From Arthrobacter sp. RIT-PI-e (GTDB taxonomy: Bacteria > Actinomycetota > Actinomycetes > Actinomycetales > Micrococcaceae), in assembly GCF_001187915.1 (NCBI RefSeq), contig NZ_LGIU01000064.1, positions 1-64,000 on the forward strand: a DNA stretch of 64,000 bases, given 5' to 3'. Shown here in pieces: positions 50,481-61,435 of this stretch. Each line of letters starts with the position of its first letter. Position 1 is the stretch's first letter. The position numbers and the translations under genes are program-made. The notes below the pieces were generated by a model, which worked only from the letters and a program-made list of their open reading frames with translations, was not told where the DNA came from and ran no database searches.

Positions 50481-52030
50481 GATCGGTCCGCCGTTGCGTC
50501 GCGCAGGGCCGAGGCGGCCAGCGCGGCCCGCAGGGGAGCCGCCGCCTTGTTCACGGTCTCAAGGGCCTCCGCCTCGAGCACGGAGTCCGCCACGATCCCG
50601 CCGCCCGCCTGCACGTAGGCACGTCCGTCGCGGAGCAGCGCCGAGCGGATGGCGATCGCCATGTCCATGTCACCGGCGAAGTCGAGGTACCCCACCACTC
50701 CCCCGTAGATGCCCCGGCGGTGGGGTTCCACCTCGTCGATGAGGCGCAGCGCCCGGGGCTTCGGGGCGCCGGAGAGGGTGCCGGCGGGGAAGGTGGCCGC
50801 GAGGACGTCGTAGGCGGTGCGGCCCGGGGAGAGCCTGCCCACCACGGTGGAGACCAGGTGCATGATGTGGCTGAACTTCTCCACCTCCATGAACTGGGTG
50901 ACGTCCACGCTGCCGGGGGCGCACACCTTCGAGAGGTCGTTCCGGGCGAGGTCCACCAGCATGAGGTGCTCGGCCTTCTCCTTGAGGTCCCCGCGCAGTT
51001 CCACGGCGAGGTCGCGGTCCTCCTCCGTGGTCCTGCCGCGGGGCCTGGACCCTGCGATCGGGTGCGTGATCACCTCGTCCCCGGTGACGGTGACGAGGGC
51101 CTCGGGGGAGCTGCCCACGATCGAGTAGGCGTTGCCGTCGGCGTCCTCCAGGCTGAAGAGGTACATGTAGGGGCTCGGGTTGGTGGTGCGCAGGATCCGG
51201 TAGACGTCCAGTGCGGAGGCATCGCAGTCGAGCTCGAAGCGGCGGCTGATCACCACCTGGAACACCTCGCCGTCCACGATGGCCCGCTTGCCCCGCTCGA
51301 TCGCCCGGAGGTACTCGGGTTCGAACCACGACTCCCGCACCCTGCCCATGGACTCCTCGGCGTCCGGGGCGCCACCGTCCAGCACGGACACGGGCAGCTC
51401 GGCCGGTGCCACCACCTTGTCGAGCATCGCCCGCACACGGGCCACGGCGTCGTGCCAGGCCTCGTCCACGCGCTCGTCGGTGTCGTCGAAGTTGACGGCG
51501 TTGGCCACGAGGGTGAGCGAGCCCTCCGAGTTGTCGTGGACGGCGAGGTCCGAGACCAGGCACATCGCGAGTTCCGGGAGCAGCAGGTCGTCCTCCGGGG
51601 GGCTCGTGAGCCGTTCCCAGTGCCGCACCGCCTCCCAGCCGACGAATCCCACCATGCCGGAGGTGAAGGGCGGCAGTTCCTCGAACCGGTCGGTGCGCAG
51701 CGCCTCGACGGTCAGGCGCAGCGCCTCGACGGGGTCACCGTCCACCGGTACGCCTGCGGGCGGCTCGCCGAGCCAGTGGGCCTGCCCGTCGCGGGTGGTG
51801 AGGGTGGCGCGCGAGTGCGCACCGATGAAGGAGTACCGCGACCACACCCCGCCCACCGCGGCCGATTCCATGAGGAAGGTGCCCGGTTGCCCCGCGGCGA
51901 GCTTCCGGTACACGCCGATGGGGGTGAGGGCGTCGGCGAGGACCTTCAGGTGCACGGGCACCACGCGGCGGCTGCGCGCGAGGACCCGGAACTCCTCGAG
52001 GGTGGGGCTGACGGTACCGAGCTGCTGCAT
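50477..52030 (-). CDS. trpE: Anthranilate synthase component I
   Basis: 517 residues. The N-terminal domain has the tryptophan feedback site region LMESAAVGGVWSRYSFIG, and the catalytic chorismate-binding domain shows [27 protein letters not shown] and TFPAGTLSGAPKPRA. It makes anthranilate from chorismate with ammonia from TrpG, which is not in the window. ATG at 52030 begins 3 bases after the hisI stop with GGAAGGA upstream inside hisI, so trpE is cotranscribed with hisI. Confidence 0.97.
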   Translation of the reverse strand: MQQLGTVSPTLEEFRVLARSRRVVPVHLKVLADALTPIGVYRKLAAGQPGTFLMESAAVGGVWSRYSFIGAHSRATLTTRDGQAHWLGEPPAGVPVDGDPVEALRLTVEALRTDRFEELPPFTSGMVGFVGWEAVRHWERLTSPPEDDLLLPELAMCLVSDLAVHDNSEGSLTLVANAVNFDDTDERVDEAWHDAVARVRAMLDKVVAPAELPVSVLDGGAPDAEESMGRVRESWFEPEYLRAIERGKRAIVDGEVFQVVISRRFELDCDASALDVYRILRTTNPSPYMYLFSLEDADGNAYSIVGSSPEALVTVTGDEVITHPIAGSRPRGRTTEEDRDLAVELRGDLKEKAEHLMLVDLARNDLSKVCAPGSVDVTQFMEVEKFSHIMHLVSTVVGRLSPGRTAYDVLAATFPAGTLSGAPKPRALRLIDEVEPHRRGIYGGVVGYLDFAGDMDMAIAIRSALLRDGRAYVQAGGGIVADSVLEAEALETVNKAAAPLRAALAASALRDATADRS

Positions 52031-52032
52031 GG

Positions 52033-52470
52033 TCAGCGTCCTTCCGCGGCGGTCGGGGCGGCGGTGACCACGGGCAGTGCCCGCCCGTCGAAGCACGTGC
52101 GGGTGCCCGTGTGGCAGGCCGCGCCCTCCTGGTCCACGGAGACGAGCAGGGCGTCGCCGTCGCAGTCCAGTGCCACGGCCCTGACCCACTGGCGGTGACC
52201 CGAGGTGTCCCCCTTGCGCCAGTACTCGGAGCGGGAGCGGGACCAGAAGGTGACGCGCCCGCTGCTCAGGGTGCGGCGCAGCGCCTCCTCGTCCATCCAG
52301 CCCAGCATGAGCACCTCGAGGGTGTCGTGCTGCTGGACGACGGCGGCCACCAGACCGGCGTCGTCCTTCCTGAGCGCTGCGGCGATCGCCGGGTCGAGGG
52401 CGTACGGCGCTTCGGTGGCTGCAGTGGGACTTTCGGCGGGGGGCCCCGAGGGGGAGGTGAGGGTTGACAT
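52033..52470 (-). CDS. hisI: Phosphoribosyl-AMP cyclohydrolase
   Basis: 145 residues, the cyclohydrolase alone without HisE. Zinc ligands are Cys/His in [12 protein letters not shown] and the Mg2+ site is [20 protein letters not shown] and [17 protein letters not shown] are the diagnostic strands. It opens the adenine ring in the third step of histidine synthesis. ATG at 52470 gives [15 protein letters not shown] at 52479-52484 lies 8 bases upstream. A GGAGG is present but only 2 bases from the ATG, too close to act as a Shine-Dalgarno. Confidence 0.95.
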   Translation of the reverse strand: MSTLTSPSGPPAESPTAATEAPYALDPAIAAALRKDDAGLVAAVVQQHDTLEVLMLGWMDEEALRRTLSSGRVTFWSRSRSEYWRKGDTSGHRQWVRAVALDCDGDALLVSVDQEGAACHTGTRTCFDGRALPVVTAAPTAAEGR

Positions 52471-52551
52471 CGCCTCCGATTCTAGTGCCGCGCACGATCC
52501 GCGCGGGCGCACCTGCCGCCTCCACATCGGGGCGTGCTAGTTTCTGCTGGT
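52471..52551. promoter_or_regulatory. Divergent hisI and TIGR03085 promoters
   Basis: Minus strand: TAGAAT at 52484-52479 for hisI-trpE. Plus strand: TAGTTT at 52538-52543 for the divergent gene. Each box is 8 bases from its start codon. The hisI promoter probably drives hisI, trpE and the trp genes to lgt. Confidence 0.65.
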
Positions 52552-53196
52552 ATGCGCTACATGAACCCGTCCCGTGAGGTCCTGGCCGAAACGCTCCTGG
52601 CAGCCGGCCCCGATGCGCCTACGCTCTGCGAGGGGTGGCGGACACGCGACCTGGCGGCGCACCTGTACCTCCGCGAGCACCGGCCGGCGCTCGGGGTGGG
52701 CATGGTGGTCAAGCAGCTCGCCGGTGTCACCGAGCGGGCCACCCGGGAGACCGCGGAGCGCGCAGCATCACCCGCCGCCTACGAGGCGCTCGTCGAGCGG
52801 TTCCTCGCCGGCCCCCCGGCCCTGTCACCGATGCGGATCGGCCCGGTCGACAGGACCGCCAATCTGATCGAGTACTTCGTGCACACCGAGGACGTCCGCC
52901 GCGCCACCACGCGCTGGGCACCCCGTGCGCTCGACGAGGACTACGCGGACGCCCTCTGGGAGGACCTCGTCAAGCGTGCCGCGCTCCTGTACCGCGGGGT
53001 GGATCTGGGAATCGTGCTGGTCCGCCCGGGCGGACCCCGGCATGTGGCCAAGCGCGCCCCGGTGTCCGTGGCCATCGTGGGCGAGCCGGGCGAGCTGCTG
53101 ATGCACGCCCACGGACGCACGGAGCAGGCCCTGGTGACGTTCGAGGGGCAACCCGACGCGGTCGCGCTGCTCGAGAGCGCCGACGTCGGCCCCTGA
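52552..53196 (+). CDS. TIGR03085-type metal-binding (DinB/mycothiol-dependent fold) protein
   Basis: 214 residues. It has the four-helix DinB/MDMPI-like layout: TLCEGWRTRDLAAHLYLREHR with a histidine in the metal position, NLIEYFVHTEDVRRATTRW with a second HTE, and a C-terminal small domain (VSVAIVGEPGELLMHAHGR). The actinobacterial family TIGR03085 has no proven function; relatives are mycothiol-dependent isomerases. ATG at 52552 is favoured over an upstream GTG because TAGTTT sits 8 bases before it. It is often found beside hisI or other his genes in actinobacteria. Confidence 0.83.
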   Translation: MRYMNPSREVLAETLLAAGPDAPTLCEGWRTRDLAAHLYLREHRPALGVGMVVKQLAGVTERATRETAERAASPAAYEALVERFLAGPPALSPMRIGPVDRTANLIEYFVHTEDVRRATTRWAPRALDEDYADALWEDLVKRAALLYRGVDLGIVLVRPGGPRHVAKRAPVSVAIVGEPGELLMHAHGRTEQALVTFEGQPDAVALLESADVGP

Positions 53197-53238
53197 CCGG
53201 CAGCTCGACCCGCGGCCGGCCGGAGATCGGACGGGTGT

Positions 53239-54009
53239 TCAGCGGACGGGGAAACCCGCGTCCCGGATGGCCGCCTTGACCTGCGCGATGGCGTCCACGG
53301 GACCGAAGTGGAACACGGAGGCGGCCAGGACGGCGTCCGCTCCGGCGGCCACGGCGGGTGGGAAGTGCTCGGGACTCCCGGCGCCGCCCGAGGCGATCAG
53401 CGGCACGCCCACGGCGGCACGCACCGCGCGGATGAGTTCGACGTCGAACCCGGCCTTCGTCCCGTCGGCGTCGATGGAGTTCAGCAGGATCTCGCCGACA
53501 CCCCGCTCGGCGGCCTCCCTCGCCCAGGCCACGGCGTCGATCCCCGTGCCCTTGCGGCCACCGTAGGTGGTGACCTCGAAGCCCGAGGGCGTGCTGGCGT
53601 CGCGGGTACGGCGTGCGTCGAGGGACAGCACCAGCACCTGCGCGCCGAAGTGCCGGGTGATCTCGTCGATCACGCCGGGCCGGGCCACGGCGGCCGTGTT
53701 GATCGAGGCCTTGTCCGCACCGGAGCGCAGCAGGCGGTCCACGTCGGAGATCTCGCGGACCCCGCCGCCCACGGTGAGCGGGATGAAGACCTCCTCCGCG
53801 GTGCGGGCGACGACGTCGAAGGTGGTCCCCCGGTTCCCGGAGGACGCCGTGACGTCGAGGAACGTGAGCTCGTCCGCCCCGGCGCGGTCGTAGCGGTGCG
53901 CGAGCTCCACCGGGTCCCCGGCATCGCGCAGGTCCTCGAAGTTCACGCCCTTGACCACACGCCCGGCGTCGACGTCGAGGCACGGGATCACGCGGATCGC
54001 GACGCTCAC
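53239..54009 (-). CDS. hisF: Imidazole glycerol phosphate synthase subunit HisF
   Basis: 256 residues, a complete TIM barrel. The catalytic acids lie in [14 protein letters not shown] and LVLSLDARR; phosphate-binding loops are [10 protein letters not shown] and [10 protein letters not shown]. With HisH it makes imidazole glycerol phosphate and AICAR; hisH and hisA are not in the window. GTG start, 13 bases after hisG, so both are in one transcript. It converges with the TIGR03085 gene. Confidence 0.97.
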   Translation of the reverse strand: MSVAIRVIPCLDVDAGRVVKGVNFEDLRDAGDPVELAHRYDRAGADELTFLDVTASSGNRGTTFDVVARTAEEVFIPLTVGGGVREISDVDRLLRSGADKASINTAAVARPGVIDEITRHFGAQVLVLSLDARRTRDASTPSGFEVTTYGGRKGTGIDAVAWAREAAERGVGEILLNSIDADGTKAGFDVELIRAVRAAVGVPLIASGGAGSPEHFPPAVAAGADAVLAASVFHFGPVDAIAQVKAAIRDAGFPVR

Positions 54010-54022
54010 GGTTGCCCCTCCC

Positions 54023-54868
54023 CTAGATCCGGCAGGCGTGGATGGTGCTGACGAGGATGGCGCGGGCGCCGAGCTCGTACAGCTCGTCCATGACGCGGTT
54101 GGTCCTGCCGCGCTCCACCATGGAACGCACGGCCACCCACCCGGAGTCCCGCAGTGGGGAGACGGTGGGCGATTCCAGTCCCGGCGTCAGCGCCGCGGCG
54201 GCGTCCACGAGATCCTTCCGGATGTCGTAGTCCATCATCACGTACTGCCGGGCCACCAGGACGCCCTGCAGGCGCCGCAGCAGCACCGCCAGACCGTCCG
54301 GCGCCGTGGCGCCGGCCCGGCCGATCAGCACGGCCTCGCTCTCGAGGATCGGTTCGCCGAAGATCTCCATCCCGGCGGCGCGCAGCGTGCTGCCGGTCTC
54401 CACGACGTCGGCGATCGCGTCGGCCACGCCGAGCCGCACGGAGGACTCCACGGCACCGTCCAGGCGGACCACGGATGCGCTGATCCCGCGCTCGGCGAGG
54501 TAGTCGGTCAGCAGCCCCTCGTAGCTGGTGGCCAGGCGCTTGCCCTCGAGCTGACCGACGGCGGAGAAGTCACCCACCGGGCCGGCGAAGCGGAACGTGG
54601 AGGCGCCGAAGCCGAGCTGCAGGAGCTCCTCGGCCTCCACCTGCGCGTCGAGGAAGAGGTCGCGGCCGGTGATGCCGACGTCGAGCGTGCCCGACCCCAC
54701 GTACACGGCGATGTCCCGCGGCCGGAGGAAGAAGAACTCGATCTCGTTCTCGGGGTCGACGAGCACCAGCTCGCGGGAGTCGCGGCGCTGGCGGTAACCG
54801 GCCTCGGAGAGCATCGCGGAGGCGGCCTCGGAGAGGGCGCCCTTGTTGGGAACTGCTACACGGAGCAT
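54023..54868 (-). CDS. hisG: ATP phosphoribosyltransferase (long form)
   Basis: 281 residues, the long HisG with a C-terminal regulatory domain, so HisZ is not needed. [15 protein letters not shown] opens the protein, and VSTIHACRI closes it. [28 protein letters not shown] and [13 protein letters not shown] are the PRPP/ATP-binding regions. It catalyses the first committed step and is feedback-inhibited by histidine. It starts 63 bases after hisE. Confidence 0.97.
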   Translation of the reverse strand: MLRVAVPNKGALSEAASAMLSEAGYRQRRDSRELVLVDPENEIEFFFLRPRDIAVYVGSGTLDVGITGRDLFLDAQVEAEELLQLGFGASTFRFAGPVGDFSAVGQLEGKRLATSYEGLLTDYLAERGISASVVRLDGAVESSVRLGVADAIADVVETGSTLRAAGMEIFGEPILESEAVLIGRAGATAPDGLAVLLRRLQGVLVARQYVMMDYDIRKDLVDAAAALTPGLESPTVSPLRDSGWVAVRSMVERGRTNRVMDELYELGARAILVSTIHACRI

Positions 54869-54931
54869 GACGGAACTTTCGGGAAGAGGGAGAGGGACGG
54901 AGCCGGGCCGCGGGCGGGAGCGCCTGCGCGG

Positions 54932-55195
54932 CTACAGATGCTTGTAGACGTCCTCCAGGGTGAGTCCCTTGGCGAGCATGAGGACCTGCAGGTGGTACAG
55001 CAGCTGGGAGATCTCCTCGGCCGTGTCGTCGTCGGACTCGTACTCGGCGGCCATCCACACCTCGGCGGCCTCCTCGACCACCTTCTTGCCGATGCCGTGC
55101 ACGCCCGAGTCGAGCTCCGCGACGGTCTTCGATCCGGTGGGCCGGTCCGCGGCCTTGGTGCTCAGTTCCTCGAACAGGGAATCAAAGGTTTTCAC
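54932..55195 (-). CDS. hisE: Phosphoribosyl-ATP pyrophosphatase
   Basis: 87 residues, an all-alpha NTP pyrophosphohydrolase. [14 protein letters not shown] and [21 protein letters not shown] carry the metal-binding glutamates and aspartates of the MazG-like fold. It removes pyrophosphate from PR-ATP, step two of histidine synthesis. GTG start at 55195; TAGCCT at 55202-55207 lies 6 bases upstream without a Shine-Dalgarno. First gene of hisE-hisG-hisF, separate from hisI. Confidence 0.96.
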   Translation of the reverse strand: MKTFDSLFEELSTKAADRPTGSKTVAELDSGVHGIGKKVVEEAAEVWMAAEYESDDDTAEEISQLLYHLQVLMLAKGLTLEDVYKHL

Positions 55196-55266
55196 ACCTC
55201 TAGGCTATCGGCTCACCGGGCCGTGCCCGCACCGGGCGGTACCCGGGGATCCGGCGGGTAGGGCGG

Positions 55267-55931
55267 TCACCCCACGTGGCGGAGGGCGGAGCGGACGACG
55301 ACGACGTCGTGCCCGTACTCGGTGTCCAGCACCTCCTGGAACGAACCGTCGTCGTACACCACCGTCACCGTGACGAAGCCGCGCTCGATCCCGATGGTGA
55401 GGACACGTCCGTCGGAGCCGGAGGAGACGGCGTCCAGGATCCGGTCGAGCTCCTGCGGGTCCGCGGCCCCCCGGCGGTCCGCCGTCGGGTCCTCGAGGGG
55501 CAGGGGGTCGTAGAGCGAGAGGGGGATGGGGGCGGCGGTGGTGGCGAAGCGCGTGCCGTCCCAGGTTCCGGTGACCGCGTAGGTGCCCCAGGTGACGCCC
55601 GAGGCCGTCTCCCGCTGGTCCGCGGGGTCCCAGTCCCAGCCCACGAGCTCCGGGCCCGAGCACTGCGGAGGGTAGGACTCCATCACCGGGCCGAGGCAGA
55701 ACTGCGGGGCCTCCCCTCCACCTGCAGCACGGTGCCCTGACCGATCACCTCGCCGGCGGCGGGCGGCACGGCATGGTCCGGTGCGGACGGAGTCCCGGGT
55801 GGCGCACCGACCGGTGTCCCCGCTGTCGTCGGTTCCACCGCCGGCGCCCTCCCGGCGTCCCCCTGGGTGGCGCAGGCGGTGAGGAGCAGCGTGATGAGGG
55901 CGAGGATGCCGTATCGGCTCGGCCGTGTCAT
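55267..55931 (-). pseudogene. Lipoprotein gene broken by a frameshift in a G run
   Basis: The first part encodes MTRPSRYGILALITLLLTAC, a lipoprotein signal with lipobox LTAC (Cys20), then a Pro/Thr/Ala linker and VIGQGTVLQVEG. There the frame ends in RPRSSASAR. The next frame continues with APQFCLGPVMESYPPQCSGPE to a stop at 55267. One missing G in the run around 55711-55714 restores a single protein of about 220 residues. GATGAT lies 6 bases before the ATG at 55931. Function unknown; the rejoined C-terminal domain looks like an actinobacterial surface lipoprotein. Confidence 0.75.
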
Positions 55932-56038
55932 GCGTCCATCATCGGCGTCGGCGATCGAGGGCACCATGACCGGCCCGGGATCATCCTCGAACCGTGACCT
56001 CGCGCGGCCCGATCATCTTCCCGGGACGGCGGTGCGCC

Positions 56039-56206
56039 CTAGGCCGACCTGGGGGTGAGCCGAGCGTCGGGCTCCTTGCCGAATCGACGAACGTACACCT
56101 GACGGAGCTCTTCGAGCTGGGCGCGTTCGCGATCGCTGATCGGCTCGGCCTTACCCGCCGCGATCCGCCGCTGCAAGCTACCGACCCGCTTGTCTACCTC
56201 TGCCAT
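56039..56206 (-). CDS. Small hydrophilic protein, unknown
   Basis: 55 residues: MAEVDKRVGSLQRRIAAGKA..., highly charged and probably mostly helical with a short coiled coil (RERAQLEELRQVYVRRF). The ATG at 56206 has GGAGG 8 bases upstream, which supports real translation, and it overlaps the end of the upstream gene by 13 bases. No family was recognised. Codon use is slightly less GC-rich than the operons on either side. Confidence 0.55.
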   Translation of the reverse strand: MAEVDKRVGSLQRRIAAGKAEPISDRERAQLEELRQVYVRRFGKEPDARLTPRSA

Positions 56207-56496
56207 GGAAATCGCCTCCGCCGTCCATTTTCCGCTGATCCGACCGTGGTGTCCATCGACCCGCTCGTCTGCAGGTTCTCGATGGTGCGGTAGATCATCC
56301 TGCCTTCCGTCTCTGTTGCATCGTCCAACAGGGCCACCAGGGCGTCGTTCGCGACCTCGCGGTCGGTCTGGCTGTCCGAACCGGCCTGTCCGAGGGCCCA
56401 CTCCGCGCGCTTCCACCACTGCTCGCGCGCAGCGTTCTCACGAGCGATCAGCGTCGACCGGAACGCCGGGTAGAAGGCGATCGCCGCAGCGATCAC
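56194..56496 (-). CDS. Small membrane-anchored protein, unknown; true start uncertain
   Basis: From the first possible GTG (56496) it reads 100 residues: one hydrophobic segment (VIAAAIAFYPAF), then RENAAREQWWKRAEWALGQA and a hydrophilic tail ending RRRRFPWQR. The frame stays open upstream (PFWRGFWSGPPAAGLF), which would complete the membrane helix, yet no ATG or GTG start is found there. Either the gene uses a rare start, or an upstream frameshift has separated it from its N-terminus. The helix plus RENA/WWKRAEWAL pattern suggests a membrane-anchored cytosolic protein. Function is unknown. Confidence 0.55.
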   Translation of the reverse strand: MIAAAIAFYPAFRSTLIARENAAREQWWKRAEWALGQAGSDSQTDREVANDALVALLDDATETEGRMIYRTIENLQTSGSMDTTVGSAENGRRRRFPWQR

Positions 56497-56736
56497 GGCG
56501 AACAGACCGGCTGCGGGGGGACCGGACCAGAAGCCCCGCCAGAAGGGCCGTCGAGGACGAACGGCGGCCGAAGCCCGCGGCCCGCCCCGCCCCCGAGAGC
56601 CGATCCAGCGGCGATACCGCCGAGCAGCCAGCCCCGCCGCGCTCGGGCACTCATCGGCTGCGTCCGCGACGCAGGGCGAAGGACGAGCATCCCGGGATCA
56701 TGCCGCCCGAACGGCAGGAACGGGGTGGAGCGGTGC
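56497..56736 (-). other. ribH 3' region, possible hairpin and gene remnant
   Basis: Between ribH and the unknown gene. CTGCGTC (56658-56664) and GACGCAG (56668-56674) form a 7-bp hairpin that may end the rib operon. A 53-codon frame from an ATG at 56654 (MSARARRGWLLGGIAAGSALGG) could be the displaced N-terminus of the next gene. Otherwise nothing is seen. Confidence 0.4.
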
Positions 56737-58557
<1,821 letters not shown>

Positions 58558-58561
<4 letters not shown>

Positions 58562-59208
58562 TGCTCTCCCCCGGTTCCCGTGCCGCGGGCATCCGCGGCG
58601 GCGAAGGAGAGGAGCCGCTCGGCGTACTTGGCGAGGACGTCCATCTCGAGGTTCACGTGGTCCCCGATCGCCTTGGCACCCAGACCCGTCTCCTGGAGCG
58701 TGGTGGGGATGAGACCCACCTCGAACCACTGGTCCTGCTCGTCGGGGTCGCTCACGGCGGTGACGGTGAGGGAGACGCCGTCGACGGCGACGGACCCCTT
58801 CTCCGCGGCGTAGCGGCCCAGCCGCGCCGGCAGGCCGAAGCGCAGGCGGTGCCAGGCCCCGAGGTCCTCGCGTTCGAGCAGCACACCGGTGCCGTCCACG
58901 TGCCCCTGCACCACGTGGCCGTCGAGGCGGCCACCGGCCGGCACGCAGCGTTCGAGGTTGACGGGCGCGCCGGGGTGCAGGGCTCCCGTGGTGGTGCGGC
59001 GCAGGGTCTCCCCCATGACGTCCACGCCCACGCGGCCGCCGTCGAGGGTGACGGCGGTTAGGCAGACGCCGTTCACGGCGATCGACGCACCGGGGGTGAG
59101 GTCCCGGCCCGTCTCCGGTGCCTCGACGACGAGCAGTCCGCTCTCGCCGTCGGCGGTGAGCTCGAGGGCTACCACGCGGCCCTGCTCGGACACGATTCCT
59201 GTGAACAT
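58558..59208 (-). CDS. ribE: Riboflavin synthase alpha chain
   Basis: 216 residues with the internal duplication of riboflavin synthase: [12 protein letters not shown] begins the first barrel, and [11 protein letters not shown] then LIPTTLQET belong to the lumazine-binding halves ([10 protein letters not shown] and [10 protein letters not shown] match each other). It dismutates two lumazines to riboflavin. ATG at 59208 with AAGGAGA 6 bases upstream; 32 bases after ribD. Confidence 0.96.
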
Positions 59209-59240
59209 CGATGCTCTCCTTCGGATGGGAGTGGTAGGTA

Positions 59241-60311
59241 TCAGGGGGCGGTGCTGGAGGGGCGGAGATGCAGCCGGACGTCGGGGCCCAGCCGCACGAC
59301 GGCGGGTCCCCCGGCGTCGTCGAGCTCCCAGCGTGGGGCGTCCGCGAGGGTACCGACCCCGAGGTCGGGGAACGCCGGTGCACCGTCGCCGAGGAGTACC
59401 GGTGCCACGTAGGAGAACACCTCGTCCACCACGCCGGCGCGGAGGAAGGCGGAGGCGATCCGCGGTCCTCCCTCGACCAGGAGGTGGCGGACACCCCTGC
59501 CGTGCAGCTCGCCGAGGACCTCGGTGACGTCCCGGGTGATGAACCGGAGGAAGCCCTCGCCGCGGATCGCGGCATCCGCGGGCACCGGCGTATGTCCCAT
59601 GACCACGCGCAGCGGGCCCGAGCCGGGGCCCGGTCCGGTGTCCTCCCCCGACCGGGGACGGGCGGTGAGGCGGGGATCGTCGGCCAGCACGGTGCCGGTG
59701 CCCACGAGGACGGCGTCGGCGAGGGCGCGGATCCGGTGCCCGTCGGCGCGGGCGTCGTCGCCCGTGATCCATCGACTGGAGCCGTCCGACGCCGCCACGC
59801 GGCCGTCGAGCGACTGCGCCGACTTGAGCGTGACGAAGGGACGCTGCTCGGCGAGGCACCTGGTCCAGCGCTCGTTGAGGCGACGCGACCGCTCGGCGTG
59901 GAGGCCGCGGACGCACTGCACACCGGCGGCTTCCAGGGGCTGCGCCCCACCGGCCGCGGGCCCGTTGACGTCGTCCGCCGCGTACGCCACGCGGCCCCCC
60001 CCGGCGGCCAGGACCGCCTCGCTGCAGGGCCCGGTGCGCCCGGTGTGGTTGCAGGGCTCCAGGGTCACCACCAGCGTGGTGCCGCGGGGATCGTGGCCGT
60101 GTGCCCGGGCGTCGGCCAGGGCGGCGGGTTCGGCGTGGGGTGTGCCGGCGCCGCGGTGGTACCCCTCGCCGAGGACGGCACCGTCCGGGGCGAGGAGCAC
60201 GGCGCCCACGAGCGGGTTCGCTCCGCGTACGCCGCGGGCCGCCAGCTCCAGGGCACGCAGCATCGCCGCACCCTCCGCCGTCGTGGTGCCCGGAGGCGTC
60301 GTCGTCGTCAT
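59241..60311 (-). CDS. ribD: Bifunctional riboflavin deaminase/reductase
   Basis: 356 residues. The N-terminal deaminase has zinc ligands in HAEPAAL and [11 protein letters not shown]; the C-terminal reductase begins at [12 protein letters not shown] and includes [12 protein letters not shown]. It performs steps two and three of the pyrimidine branch using NADPH. The ATG overlaps the stop of the upstream transporter gene (ATGA). A Thr-rich N-terminus of about 13 residues precedes the deaminase. Confidence 0.95.
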   Translation of the reverse strand: MTTTTPPGTTTAEGAAMLRALELAARGVRGANPLVGAVLLAPDGAVLGEGYHRGAGTPHAEPAALADARAHGHDPRGTTLVVTLEPCNHTGRTGPCSEAVLAAGGGRVAYAADDVNGPAAGGAQPLEAAGVQCVRGLHAERSRRLNERWTRCLAEQRPFVTLKSAQSLDGRVAASDGSSRWITGDDARADGHRIRALADAVLVGTGTVLADDPRLTARPRSGEDTGPGPGSGPLRVVMGHTPVPADAAIRGEGFLRFITRDVTEVLGELHGRGVRHLLVEGGPRIASAFLRAGVVDEVFSYVAPVLLGDGAPAFPDLGVGTLADAPRWELDDAGGPAVVRLGPDVRLHLRPSSTAP

Positions 60312-60991
60312 CGCAGGGTCGGATCGGGGTGCAGGGTCTCCACGCTGGGCTTGGCGTCGCGCTGGGCACGCGCCCAGACGAAGAACCCGACGAGCGTGAA
60401 GGCGCCGTAGAACACGTACATGAAGGCGCTCGCGTAGTAGCCGGCGCTGAAGAGCAGCGGTACGCCCACGATGTCCACGGCCACCCAGACGAGCCAGAAC
60501 TCCACCCACCCCTTGGCCATGCCGTAGGTGGCCAGGAGCGAGCCCACGAAGGTCCAGGCATCGGCCCAGACCGGCTCGTAGGAGCCGAGCATGCGGAACA
60601 CGGGGGTCAGCGCGATCGTCCCGATCACCATGAAGCCGACCATGCCGAGGCGCGTCCGGTTCCCGGCCCAGGTGGGGGTCACGGCCTGCCCGCCGTCGTG
60701 CCGGCTGGCCTGCCACTGGCGCCAGCCGTAGACGGAGACGGCGATGAACATGATCTGCCGCCCGGCCTGCCCCAGGAGATTAGCGGCACTCGCGGCACCG
60801 AAGAGGGAACCGAGGAACACGGTGAGGAGCAGGAGATTGCCCACGATGCCCACCGGCCATGCCCATACGCGCCGCCGCATGCCGCCGAGCGCGCTGAGGA
60901 GGCCGAAGACGTTGCCCACCACTTCACGCAGCAGGAGGGAGCCGTTGCCTACGGGGATGCGGGCCTCGAAGAGCCACTGCAGAAGATCCAT
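60308..60991 (-). CDS. ribM: PnuC-family transporter, probable riboflavin importer (RibM/PnuX)
   Basis: 227 residues with about seven or eight membrane segments and PnuC features (GMRRRVWAWPVGIVGNLLLL, WRQWQA near the centre, GWVEFWLVWVAVDIVG). PnuC proteins usually carry nicotinamide riboside. Here the gene stands first behind an FMN riboswitch and overlaps ribD, the context of PnuX/RibM in Corynebacterium and Streptomyces, which carry riboflavin. The substrate is thus inferred from context. ATG at 60991 with AAGGA upstream; an upstream in-frame reading passes into the riboswitch and is rejected. Confidence 0.85.
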   Translation of the reverse strand: MDLLQWLFEARIPVGNGSLLLREVVGNVFGLLSALGGMRRRVWAWPVGIVGNLLLLTVFLGSLFGAASAANLLGQAGRQIMFIAVSVYGWRQWQASRHDGGQAVTPTWAGNRTRLGMVGFMVIGTIALTPVFRMLGSYEPVWADAWTFVGSLLATYGMAKGWVEFWLVWVAVDIVGVPLLFSAGYYASAFMYVFYGAFTLVGFFVWARAQRDAKPSVETLHPDPTLR

Positions 60992-61113
60992 GCCATTTCC
61001 TTCGCCGATACGACGGCTCCGGGGGAATGGCAACTGACAGGACAGTCCCGGACGGCGCAGCCGGCCGGGAAGACGGCAGCCCGCAGGGCGGACAGCCGGT
61101 ATCCTCAGCTGTT

Positions 61114-61251
61114 CGTGCTTCTCCCATCCAGACTTTGACTGTCGGTCCCGGAATTCCACCGGCTCAACCGTCCCCTCCTCGCGGATGCGAGGAAACGGGC
61201 GGGTCGCGGACTATCACCGCCGGTTCGGAATTACACCGACCCCGGAGCACG
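61114..61251 (-). ncRNA. FMN riboswitch (RFN element)
   Basis: On the minus strand P1 pairs CGTGCT (61251-61246) with AGCACG (61119-61114). Between them are the RFN blocks: GGGGTCGGTGTAATTCCGAA, ACCGGCGGTGATAGTCCGCGA, GTGGAATTCCGGGACCGACA and AGTCTGGATGGGAGAA. All conserved boxes are present. It precedes the ribM-ribD-ribE-ribB-ribA-ribH operon by about 120 bases; FMN binding should shut the operon off. Confidence 0.96.
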
Positions 61252-61377
61252 TACTGCTGCGATTGTCGCACGGACCGCTGACGGGTGTCGCCGGGGTCGT
61301 CACAATTCTTCCGAGAGCGATCACCCGACGCCGATCCTTCCGGCGTTCAGCGGTGACGGGCGGTGATGCAGGACGCA

Positions 61378-61418
61378 CGAAGGGCAGGCACCCCTCGCGG
61401 CGGAGTACCTGCCCTTCG
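61378..61418 (-). terminator. aspS terminator
   Basis: CGAAGGGCAGG (61378-61388) and CCTGCCCTTCG (61408-61418) form a perfect 11-bp stem with a 19-base loop, 17 bases after the aspS stop on the minus strand. Confidence 0.78.
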
Positions 61419-61435
61419 GGCGGATCGGGGACGGC

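Noticed and set aside
50477-55195. A single his-trp operon
   Set aside because: hisI-trpE and hisE-hisG-hisF are interrupted by the plus-strand TIGR03085 gene and each has its own -10 box.
56493-56654. A separate 53-residue gene MSARARRGWLLGG...
   Set aside because: No ribosome-binding site and frame composition like neighbouring shadow frames; listed only as a possible displaced N-terminus.
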